From NCBI GenBank assembly GCA_905221605.1, contig CAJNDS010002509.1, forward strand, positions 60,001 to 124,000: 64,000 nucleotides of DNA, in the 5' to 3' direction. Of the stretch, positions 31,801 through 43,643 are shown one piece after another; within the stretch, counting starts at the first letter, position 1; each line of letters starts with the position of its first letter. This DNA comes from Symbiodinium natans. Its lineage: Eukaryota > Sar > Dinophyceae > Suessiales > Symbiodiniaceae. The notes under the pieces are model-generated. The model saw only the letters and a list, made by a program, of their open reading frames with translations, did not search any database and had not been told where the DNA came from. The position numbers and the translations under genes are program-made.

Positions 31801-34800
31801 CCACGGAGCAAAGGCCTCCCTGAGGCGGATGCAAACTCCTAGTCTTGCCAACACCAAGCCCCGCAGCCCTCGCTCAGCACCCCAAGTTCGGTTTAGGGTT
31901 TGTAGGGCTTGTAGGGTTTTAGGGGGCTTTTGGGCTTTTGGATTTCTTCAGAAATTTTAGTCCTTTATAAGGGCTTTTCGGAACCTAACGCTTGCAGGGT
32001 TTAAGGCTTGTCTCGATTAAGGGGCTTTAGGTTACTGGGAAACCTGGTTCTTGTGCGGCCCTTTTACGCTCCCAAACCCCCCCCCCCCCGACCCCCCCTC
32101 CTTTCAAGGAGGTTCGGACAGCGATCCTATGTAGTTCCTTTTTGGGTTAGATATAGGGGATGTTCGTACAATACTGTGCAAAGGTACTACATAGGAAAGG
32201 AACCTTTGTAAACCCTGAACTTCCCAGACTTTGAACCCTAAAACTCTAAACCCTAAACCCTAAACCCTAAACCCTAAACTTCCAAAAACACCTCAGCCCG
32301 GAACTGCCTAAACCCAAAATGCTGAACCCCAAACCCTAAACCCTAAACCCTAAACCCTAAACCCTAGACCCTAAACCCTAAACCCTAAACCCTAAACCCT
32401 AAACCCTAAACCCTGAACCCTAAACCCTAAACCCTAAACCCTAAACTTAAAAAAAAACCTGTTCTGAGGTCAGCCAGAATGAGCCCAACCTCGATGGGCT
32501 CAATCCATTGGTCCTCGAGGCGGCTATTGGGTTTAGGGCGGCTCTTGTTTTGAACTTCTTGTTTTTGGGGTTTTGGATTAGGGTACAGGGTAGAGGGTTT
32601 AGGGTGCATTCGTTTAGGACTCAGGGTTTCGGGTTTAGGTCGCTCTTTCTTTGTTTTTGTTCTCTCTCTCTCTCTCTCTGTCTGTCTCTCTCTGTTGCCG
32701 ACTGTCCCCTCCTTTTCGCCGTGCCTCCGACTCCCCGGCTAGATGTGAAGGCGCCATCCTCACCCTGAGCATCTCGCCGTCAGGTGGTGCAGGGGCTTCT
32801 GAACAAAGATCCCATCGCGCGGCTGACTGCCCAGGACATGCCTCGTTTAGGGTTTAGGGTTTGGGGTTTAGGGTTCAGGGTTTAGGGTTTAGGGGTAGCG
32901 AGCCTCCGATCCACCCCACCCCCTAAACCTCCTAAACCCTAAACCCCCTAACCCCCCCCCCCCCCCCTCCCACCCACCCGCCCAAAATCCCTGAGCCCTA
33001 CATCGCCCTAAACCCTTCGACCTGACACCTGCAGCCCTTAATCCCCCCGAAGCCTTAGACTGCCTTAAGCCCCAAGCTCGAAACCGAAATCTTTTGCAAC
33101 TCTACGCCCGTCCACCCCAAAACACCCGGCAGCCCCGAAGCAGAAGCTCTCTAACGGGCAAGCCAGATACATGCCCCCCCCCACAAAAGTCAGCTGTGGC
33201 TTGGGGTTGAGGGTTGGTGTTTAGGGTTTAGGGTTTAGGGTTTAAGGTTCGGGGTTTATATCGCGTTTGAGATTTAGGGTTCAGGGTTTGTAGTGTTGAG
33301 GTTTTACCTTGACCCTCAAGTATACCCCTTAATAAGGACCTAAGTGTACCTTCATGGGGGTCTGCAGGGTATCTTAGGGATTCTTGGGGGTCTACACCCT
33401 AAGCCCTAAACCCTAAAGCCCTAAAACCCTAAACCCTAAACCCTAAAACCCTAAAACCCTAAACCCTAAAACCCTAAAACCCTAAAACCCTAAAACCCTA
33501 AAACCCTAAAACCCTAAAACCCTAAAACCCTAAAACCCTAAAACCCAAAAACCCTGAAACCCTGAAACCCTAAAACCCTAAAACCCGAAAACCCTAAAAC
33601 CCTAAAACCCTAAAACCCTAAAACCCTAAACCCTAAAACCCTAAAACCCTAAACCCTAAACCCTAAACCCTAAAACCCTAAACCCTAAGCCCTGAACCCC
33701 AAACCCTGAACCCCAAACCCTAAACCCTAAACCCCGGAAGGTAGTGTTCAGGGTTTAGGGCTTGGGGTTTGGGGGGCAAAGGAGTGCCGAGGGCTGGCGT
33801 GGTTCGCCCTCCCTGAGCGCCTGCAGAAGCACTTTGCGGGAGGGTTAGGGTTTAGGCCCTCAACCCTAAACCCTAAACCCGAAACCCTAAACCCTACACC
33901 CTAAACCCTAAACCCTCAACCCTAAACCCTCAACCCTCAACCCTAAACCCGAAGCCCGAAGCCCGAAGCCCTAAACCCTGAACCAGCCCTAAACCTCAGG
34001 GCTGTGAGGGTTAAGAGTTCCAGGGTTATAGCGGGGATCTGGGCCTGAATGGGTTGGGGCAATGAAGGGGCTACCCAGAGGCTCAGAAGGGGGTTTAGGG
34101 TTTAGGGTTTAGGGTTTAGGGTTTAGGGGCCCCCTAAAATCTCTTGCAGCTTGCTCTGCCACGAACAGACCAGGCCCAGCATGGCTGCCTTGCGCCAGAA
34201 GTCAAACAGGCTTGAACCCCTAAAGCCCTGAACTGAAACCTAGAAACCTTAAGCCCTAAACCCGAAACTCTAAACCCTAAACCCTGTAAACCCTAAACCC
34301 CTAAACCCCTAAACCCCTAAACCCCTAAACCCCTAAACCCCTAAACCCCTAAACCCCTAAACCCCTAAACCCCTAAACCCCTAAACCCTAGACTGGGGCC
34401 CAGAAACCTTACGCCCTGGGCTCAGGAATCAACTGAGGCTGTCTGATGTTTCTGCCAGGCCAGGCGGGCAGTGATGGTTCAGGGATCACGACTTACGGTG
34501 TAGTTTGTGGTTTATGTCTGTGTTTAGTTTCAGGCAGTATTGTTTTCATTTCAGTTTGATTGTTTTTTGATTTTTATTATATGCACATCTATATATATAT
34601 ATATATATATATACAATATGAATATATATATATATATATATACATATATTCACTTTTTTTTGGAGGGGGATGGGATGGGGAGAGAGCCTTACGCTGGTTG
34701 AGGGTGGCCTCTTAGGGCCGAATTGGTAACCTTTAGCCTCTGTTCGCGCCAGAAGCCCCTTACTTGGGCAGTGTTATGCTTTTCGTGGCTTAGGGTTTTA

Positions 34801-37800
34801 GGTTTAGGGTTTTAGGTTTAGGGTTTAGGGTTTAGGGTTTAGGGTTGAACTCAGCCAGCAAGTTTTGGTCTATCGATACGTGAACGGGGGTTGCGCTCCC
34901 CTGGGAATTTGATGCTCCCATTTCAGGGTTCGTCAATATTGGCAAAGGCAAAAACCCTAAAACCCTGAAACCCTAAAACCCGAAAACCGTAAACCCTAAA
35001 ACCCTAAAACCCTAGACCCTAAAACCCTGAACCCTAAACTGCCCATTGCAGGCACGCCAAGATTGACGCCTTGGGCAGCGTCAACTGCTTTCATCAGATT
35101 GCCTGGCGCTCAGCTTCAGCACACACACACGACATCTTTGGACTTCTTGGTTTAGGGTTTAGGGTTTAGGGTTTGATATGTGCCCCGGTAGTAGCACACT
35201 CCCCCACTCCCCTTTCACACCCTGGCACATGGACCCAGGCCATGTTTGCTGTCGCCACGGGTCTCAGCATGAAGGACATGCGAAGCGTTTTCAAGGCGGG
35301 CTGTGCCTTTCTGTCTGCTAAGGTATGGGTTGAGGGTTGAGAATTTTTGAGTGCTCCTTAAACCCTAAGCCCCAAACCCTGAACCCCAAACCCCAAACCC
35401 AAGTTCAACAAGACGCCTTGCCTGACTTGGGGCGAACAGTGAGTTCTACGAGCCCAAATTTAGGACAGCAAGCCGAACCCTGAGCTGGGCCGATTGGGTC
35501 TTCTGCTTGTCTGTCTCATGTAACCTACAAGGCTCACAAGGTTGGGGTTCTTCAGGATAGGGTTTCGGGTTTCGGGTTTCGGGTTTCGGGTTTCGGGTTT
35601 CGGGTTTAGGGTTTAGGGTTTAGGGTTTAGGGGGAAGGAAGGGCAGGGTCGTATTCGGGTTTCGAGCTTCAGGGCTGGAGCAGCATCCGGTTAATGAGAC
35701 CCTAAGGGTCCATGTACCTATATAGCATATATTTGGGCCCTAAAGCTACTAGATAGGAACCCCTTTAAGGCCCAAGTATGTACCATATAGGTACATGGAC
35801 CTTTAGGGAGAGCACACGGTTTAGCGTTTCTTGGGACTTGCACTCGAGTAGCCTACCCTTAGAAGCCTTAGGGGATTGCTCCCGAGAATCCTACACGTCT
35901 GGAAGGTCTTCCAGTCGGTGGACAAAGATAAGCCGCCTGGCCAGCAGCCGGTGAAGAAAGGACCGGGTGCCCCTAAGTTCACTGACCATATAGGAGTTCC
36001 TGCAAGGCCCAAGTACATAGCATGTAGGTATATGGGTGTAGGCCTCGGCAAATTCCCTACGCTAAACCCTCGACCTGGCCTCTAGGCCCCTACACCCTAA
36101 ACCCTAACCCACCCCTAACCCACAGGGTCCACCTAGCTGTATAGTAGTAGGTAAGGGGTTCCTCTTTTGCAGCTTACCCTAAACCCTAACCCACCCCTCA
36201 CCCACAGGGTCCACCTAGCTGTATAGTAGTAGGTACTTGGGCCTTCCAGGGGTTCCTCTTTTGCAGCTTTAGGGCCCAAGTATATACCATCTAGGCATAT
36301 GGACCCGTACTGTAAACCCTGCGGAAGTCGCTAGCACGTGTCCAGGCCCGTGTGGGAAATCTAGGCGAATTCCAAACCCCGAACCCCAAACCCCAAACCC
36401 TAAACCCAAAACTCTAAACTGAACCGGTTAGAGGCCATGCTCACTGGAGTACAGTGCTGCGACATAGCGTACACATATGAATGCCGCTCCCCACTCTCAA
36501 CCCAAATAATGAACCCTAAACCCTAACCCCCTAAACCCTAAACCCTAAGCCCTAAACCCCCTAGACACTGAACCCAGGTCCGGTAATCTGGACTTCAACG
36601 AGTTCAGGGCTGCCTTAGGGCAGCTGAACATCACGGAGGCGCTTCGGGGGGGTGGCGTTGGGGGGTTTAGGGGTTTAAGATGTTGGGCTTCGTTTGAGGC
36701 TTAAGGATTTCGGGCTGGAAGCGGGTGGGCGGAGAGTCCTAACCACTGAGCTCCAAAGTTTGAAGGATGGCTCTATACGGGCCCGCGGCTCCGCTTCTCG
36801 ACCTCCCCCCCCTATGCCTATGGTACCCCCCCTCCAAACCCTGCCCGTGTGGACCACGGAAGGGGAGAGCCCTAAACCTAAACCTACACCCTCAGCCCTA
36901 AGCCCTGAACCACCAATGAACCACAAGGGGGGGGGAGAAGGGCAAACCCGAAACCTTAACCGCCTTATCCCTGAACCCTGAACAGTAAACTCACCACGAA
37001 ACCCCAAAGGAGGGGGGGGGGGGAGGGAAACCCTAAGCCTGCCTCAACCCCGAACCTAGCGAAAACCCTTAACCCTACAGCCCAACCCTAAACCCTCACC
37101 CTACACCCTAAACCCATGTGCCATAGATGAACCACAGGGGGTGGGGGGGGAGGGGGGGGATACCATGGGGGTGGCGGGGGGGGGGGGGGGGGTGCGCGGA
37201 TGCTGGTGCATATAAACCCTACTTCCCCCCCCCCCCCCCCCCATATCCACTTCCCCCTAAGGCATCCTCCCTCTTCTAGGGCTTAGGGTTTAGGGTTTAG
37301 GGTTTAGGGTTTAAGGGCATACGTTTTCAGATACAGGTACTTCTCTTATCCGCCATTCTTTAACGAATCCCCACAAAGGTTCATCTGTTTTGGGAGAGCC
37401 TCCAGATGATCTAGCTGTGTGCAAGTCCAACTCCCCACAGGCCCACCTCCTTCGTCTACCAGAACCCGCATCTTCACTACCTTCACTACGACCTATTTAC
37501 CCCCTACCACGCGTCGCTGTGTGCGGGGATCTAGGTAGGTTTTGGGGGCTGTAGCTCGCGGGGTTTAGGCCTTTGGAGCTCTGGCTTAGGATCCGAAGCG
37601 GCTCATGGCCATCTTGGACATGGATCAGAACGGCCGAATCTCGTAGCCTGAGCTGATGGGCTTGTGCGGCTGAGGGCTTAAGATCTCCCCCGTCCACCCC
37701 CAGCCCCCAAAAATCCTAAACCCTAAACCCCCAAGTCGCTGTGAAGTATCAAAGAAGCTGAAAGGTCCCTAATCATCCCTACGCGAGCTTGAAGTCAAAG

Positions 37801-40800
37801 CTTGCACGCATACCCCCCCTCACCCCCGAAAACACCCCAACACCTGGGGTTGAGGTGTCGGGGTTTCGGGTATGCGCACTGGCATTTAGTATGCCCGGAG
37901 CAACTGCGAATCAGGGAACGCGAAAACCCTAAACCCTTAGCAACACTCTATATGGTTAAGGGTTGCCTTGGTGGGTCAAGCACAGGGCTTCAGGAATTCT
38001 CTGCACGTTTTTGTGCACCGCTTGGGCTGTGGACTTTGGGAGTTAATAGTTTAGGGCTTAGGATTCAGGGTCCATATGGGGCGAGGGAGGAGTACAAGGT
38101 TCGACAGGTCTTTAGCAGGGGTCTATTGGGGATTAGGGATGCTCGAAATTGTAGCTTGCATAGCGAAGGAAGGGGTTTACAGGGGCCAGTTTTGGTAAGG
38201 GTCTGTAATGGTCACAATGAACAAGGAGAAGAGGGCGCACTGGTTTTGTTTCCTCAGGCGCGCTAAAGGTTTTTCGAATCTGAAGCCAACGGGCACCCTT
38301 TATGTTCCTAGGTTACTCTTGGGTCACCCTAAACCCTAAACCCTAAACCCTAAACCCTAAACCCTAAACCCTAAACCCTAAACCCTAAACCCTGGAAATT
38401 CCTAGGCTAGTCTTGGGTCTAGTCAAGGTACACGGAGTTCTTGGCAGCTGCCTCCCGGCAGAATGTGGCCTGGGGTCTGGGGCTGGAATGTTCCCAAAGA
38501 GCCCAATACCCCTGAACTTAGTAGCTGAATCAGCACACTTTACACTTCAGGGTTTAGGGTTTAGGGTTTTGGCTAACGTAAAAACTACCCCTAAGGGTCC
38601 ATGTACCTCATTGTTGTGTACTTGGGCCCTAAAGTCCCTAAATAGGAGGTACTTTAAGGCCCAAGTATTCCATATTTAGGTACATGGACCCTTAGGGTTA
38701 GTAGCTGAATCAGCACACTTTACACTTTTTGGGGTACTAGAACCCCCTGTAGAGCTGAAAGTGTACACCTTTCTGAGGCCTATGAACTCAGCAACTAAGT
38801 GAGCCAAATATAGCCCTGAAGTCAAGTTGAGGATCCCTTCTTTCTAGTCTAAGGTATATTCCTAATGAAGGGGGATGCATTGCGCACTCTGAAGGAGTTT
38901 TGGTTTCTTTGTTTGAGGGGTCCTGGGCGCGGCTTCTTGTTTTGGGTTTTTGCCGGCTTTGAGTGTTATAAGGGCTATCAGGGCCTTAAGGGCTCTTAAG
39001 GGTTTTTGTTTCGGTGCAAGCCCCTCTTTTGAAGATTGCGCAGCCTTCCCAACTGCAGGAAGACCGCGTTATCGTGAAGGTTACCCACCTTAACCGGCAC
39101 GAAGTGCCCGATTGGTGGGCCGAAGGAGGGCGTACTCGTACGCACTGATCACATATGGACAGTGGCTCGCTGGAGGGCTATGAAATCCTGGGCCAAGCTC
39201 CCAGCCCGAACCCGAGTTGGCTTGAGATCCTCAGCAACAGGCCCCAAACTCTACATCCAAGATGCTGACCCGGACGGCGCCTCCTCCTGCTCTGGACGCT
39301 TTAGGGTTTAGGGTTTAGTCCCTAAACCTTAAACCCTTCCAGACCCCGAACTAGGCCAACTTGTAGGGAATACAAGGTCATCTTTGCCCGCATTCAGGAT
39401 TGATACCAGATAAATAGATTTGCAAGTCCAGGTGAATTTGTGGGGCTTAGTGCTGTATGGTGTACATGTGTGAGGGTCTGATTAGGTGCATAAGGAGGCT
39501 TGATTTTGAATCAAGACGAAAAAGCGTACTATGGCGTAACAAGGAACTCCGTGCCCTTTTCCGGGGCTCCACTCTTACGAGTATCCCTTGGGACCAAATG
39601 AACCCTAAACCTGGGGTCATATACAAAACAAACTATCATAATTCCTCTCAGGGTATATGAACCATAAAGCCTTGTCGGGTTCGCCAAGGATTGTCCTTAA
39701 ATCCTATGTACCGAAAAACTGGGTTTTGTGAATCGGCTGTTGGGGCTTTCTAGGGCTGCTGTTCCTTCCGTCAATTGGCAGGGTTTAGGGATTACATAGA
39801 ATTCGGGTTTAGTGTGCACTTCAAAGCCGTGCGCGCCTGATTTTAAGTTCAGTAGTCACTCGTCACTGGTGTGCCCGTTCACGCTAAGCTTCGGCGGATG
39901 TTTAGCACAGCTCCCTGAGCCGTAAACTCTAAACCCCTCAACCCTAAACCCTTTCTCAGGTAAAGTCACGGCCCAGGTACTGTCGAGCTCCGCTGAGCCA
40001 TTGCCAGAGACGCAAGTCCGAGAGGACCCCTGGATGGACGTTGATGCCGGGTTTAGAGTTTACGGGTCAACCTCAGAACCCTAAACCCTAAACCCCAAGC
40101 CTTAAACCCTAACCCCAAACCCCAAACCCCAAACTTAGGGTTCAGGTTTTTCCATGAATCCCTAAGGAAAGGCAGCTCTGGCGGTCTGCTGTTCGAGGGC
40201 TTCAGGAGCCCAATACCCCTCAAGGTACGAACTGGAGAAGTTGCCTTACTCTACATGGAGTTCCTCATAACCTCAACCTCCCGTTTAGGGCTTGGGGCTT
40301 AGGATGTAGGATTTATGGTTTAGGGTTTAGGGTTTAGGTTTAGGGTTTAGGGTTTAGGAAACCCTAAACCCCCTGAAACTCTCAACCTTCAACCCCAGCG
40401 GGTTCATGGAGGGTTTCGGTTGAGGGTTTGGGGTTCAGATGCTATGTGACCCAGACCCTACGACCCTAAAGGCCTTAAAAACCCTCAAGAGCCTACCAGC
40501 TCTAACCCTAAACCCTAAACCCTAAACCCTAAACCCTAAACCCTAAACCCTAAACCCTAAACCCTAAACCCTAAACCCTAAACCCTAAACCCTAACCCTA
40601 AACCTAGATGAGCCCTCGAAGCTCCATAAACCCCCCAAAATCCCCAAAGCCTTGCACGCCCAAGCCCCTAAACCCCTTAAGCCCTCCTAACAAAGGACCC
40701 AGAGTCGGCCCTCAGGGTTATGGTTCCCTTACAAGCCCCCTGAAACCTTAAACCCTAACCCTAGGACCCTAAACCCTAAACCCTAAACCCTAAACCCCAA

Positions 40801-43611
40801 ACCCCAAACCCCAAACCCCAAACCCCAAAGTCCAAACCCCAAACCCCAAACCCTAACCCTAACCCTAGGACCCAGAGTAGTCCCTGGCTCCCTTTGTTTT
40901 ACGGGATAGGTTCCTGTACAAGCAAGAGGGCACCTGTGTGTTATTCCTAGGCTACCCTTGGGTCTAGAAGCCCGAATAAGCCCTATGAACCCTACAAGCA
41001 CTATAAACCTAAAAGGCCCCTCAGCCCAAAACCCCAAAACCCCTGAGAGCCCCTTAAACCCCAACAAACCTCGCCTGGGGCACCTCTAAACCCTAAACCC
41101 TAAACCCTAAACCCTAACCCCTAATCCCTAAACAAGCCTCGTGCTTGATTTGCTCAGGCCTTCGACGTCTTCGACGTGGATGGCGATGGCCAAATCTCCC
41201 TGGCTGAGCTTCGGGTGATGCTCTCAGGAGACGGCTCTTCACGGGCTTGTTGGGGTTGTTATTGGGTTTTGTTTTGTGTTTTTTTTTGTGTTTGTAGGGT
41301 GTATATGGGGTTTGTGTAGGCCGTTTTAGGGATTGATTGTAGGCTAGGGTTATTGGGCTTATTTCGGAGGTTCATATTGGGTTTGGTGGGTTTTTGGGAA
41401 GGGTTTCGCAGGGCTTTATAGGGCTTGTGGAAGGTTTCTGAGGTTTATTCTCTTTATAGGGCTTATTGAGGTTGATAGTAGAGCTATAGAGCGCATAGGG
41501 CTCACAGGGTTCGGGTTTAGAGTTTAGGGTTTTGAGGGCAAGGTCCCCCATTACTAAGGCTCCAAGGCCATCTATTCCGCTTTTTCAGAACGACCATACT
41601 GGACATGTCTTTTGCAGCATTTATTTTGTAGTTCCTAGATGCCGAAGACCAAAGCCCTAAACTAAACCCTGGCCCTAGGGTGTTTAAAAGCACTTGGCGA
41701 GCTCTGCGGGCGTATTTTCGATGAGCAGACAGTACTCGTGAGCACACAGCTCTACTTGCGCGGCTGTGTAAGAACCATGCGCTCGCTGTTAGGCATGTGA
41801 GAGCAGCTGCTGTGTGACCCAGCCATGTCTGACCCTAAACCCTAAACCCTAAACCCCTAAACCCCTAAACCCTAAACCCTAAACCCTAAACCCTAAACCC
41901 TAAACCCTAAATCCTGGTTGCTGACGGGCATGGGTGCTCAAGTGGGCATCTCTTGAAGGCGAAGGGGGTGCATGAGGCGCCACACCGCGCAACTCGAGAC
42001 GGATAGAATACGAATACAGTGCACCCATCATCTCTTTGCCATAGTTGGGTAACATTTTCATATTTTTTAAGGGTACTTAAAACCCAATAAGGAATATAAA
42101 TTTAAGATTTTAATACTATCCCAACCATGAACTAGATCTTCCTAAAGCTCCGAATAGCCCAAAGTAGGCTTTGCAGTGCTTTACTGTAACTTTAGATCCT
42201 TAGCCTTGTTGAGTTTATTGAGTTTCTTCATATGGCAGCTCAAAATTTAAGCTTTAGCTACCCTTCTGAGTGCAGCCAAGTAGGTACTATTTACAGACTT
42301 TAGACCCCAATGTAGGTATTGTTTGTATACTTGGAGCCGGAGCCTAGGGTCTAGCGAGTCAGAGGAATGTCACCAAGAATGGGGTTTAGGGTTTAGGGTT
42401 TAGGGATTAGGGTACTACGAAGTGATAAGCGTGGAGTTCTATCTTCAGCCGGCGTTCAGGTCGCAGAACTCCTACGCACCCCTGACCCATCAAGTAGACC
42501 CAAAAGCCCCCACGCCCAAGACCCTGACCGCCCTAAACCCTAAACCCTAAACCCTAAAAAAAAGAAAACAGCGGGGTCACAGAGTCGCATGACAACAGGG
42601 ACACCTCTGGTTTCTTCGTCGGGTTTAGGACTATCCTTCCTTTGTGGTACTTTACTGTAACTTCAGATCCTTACCCTTTTTGGGTTAATTGGGTTTCTTA
42701 CAAAGGCAGCCCAAAAGTTTAACTTAGAGCTACCCCCCCCCCCCCCCCCCCCCCTAAGTGCAGCCAAGTTTAGGACTATCCCTCTGAACCCCTGAACCTT
42801 GGTAGCCCCAGGGTGCCCGCATTAGAATATGGTTACTGGGCTGCTAAGAAACCCCAAACCCTAAGCCTTGAACCCCAAACCCTAAACCCTAAACCCTAAA
42901 CCCTAAACCCTAAACCCTAAACCCTAAACCCTAAACCCTGCAGTGTTTTCGGGTGCAGGAGATGGCCCTCTCGTGGAAGTTTTGCCGAATGGTCAGACGG
43001 TGGATGAGGTCATGGACGAGGTAGGGGGCGGCAGGAGGCTCAGTTTGACTCAGGGTTTGGGTGTAGGGTTTAGGGTTTAGGGTTTTGGGTTCAGGGTTTA
43101 GGGTTTAGAGGTTTAGGTTTAAGGCTTCGGTTTCAGGAACCCTAAACCCTAAGCACGTGCTTCAGGATCCTGGGGGCCATAGCCAACCCTTAGCCCAGTT
43201 AGAAATGGGTCTTTTGATTCTTGCGGGGGGGGTTTAGGGTTTAGGGTTTAGGGTTTAGGGTTTAGGGTTTAGGGTTTAGGGTCAACTGGAACCTAAGAAT
43301 CCAAATCAGGGGTTCCCGGAGCCCGAAACCCTAGAAGCAGAACCTTGATCGCTCCCCCCCCCCCCCCCCGCGTGCGCTCACCTTCGTCGCACTGCTCGAT
43401 CATGGGTTGGGGGCACTCCGGTACGGCTGGCAAAAACTTTTTGGCGCTCGTGGCGTTCATCCCCCTAACAATGACTAAAGAGGCAATGCAATAGGCGGAA
43501 TTATGTGTCCCCTTATTGGGATGCATTCTCTTGAATGGGAACCCGAGAGCCAAAGTCTCAAAGCATCAGAGCTGCGCGGCCTCAAGCCCCAAAGCCTCCG
43601 CTCCAAAGACA

Positions 43612-43643
<32 letters not shown>

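Noticed and set aside
37802-38266. 154-codon open frame from ATG
   Set aside because: Lies in the intron after EF-hand 2, contains telomere-like words, and shows no family match. The EFSARF string near 37,995 resembles an EF-hand end but is out of phase with exon 37590.
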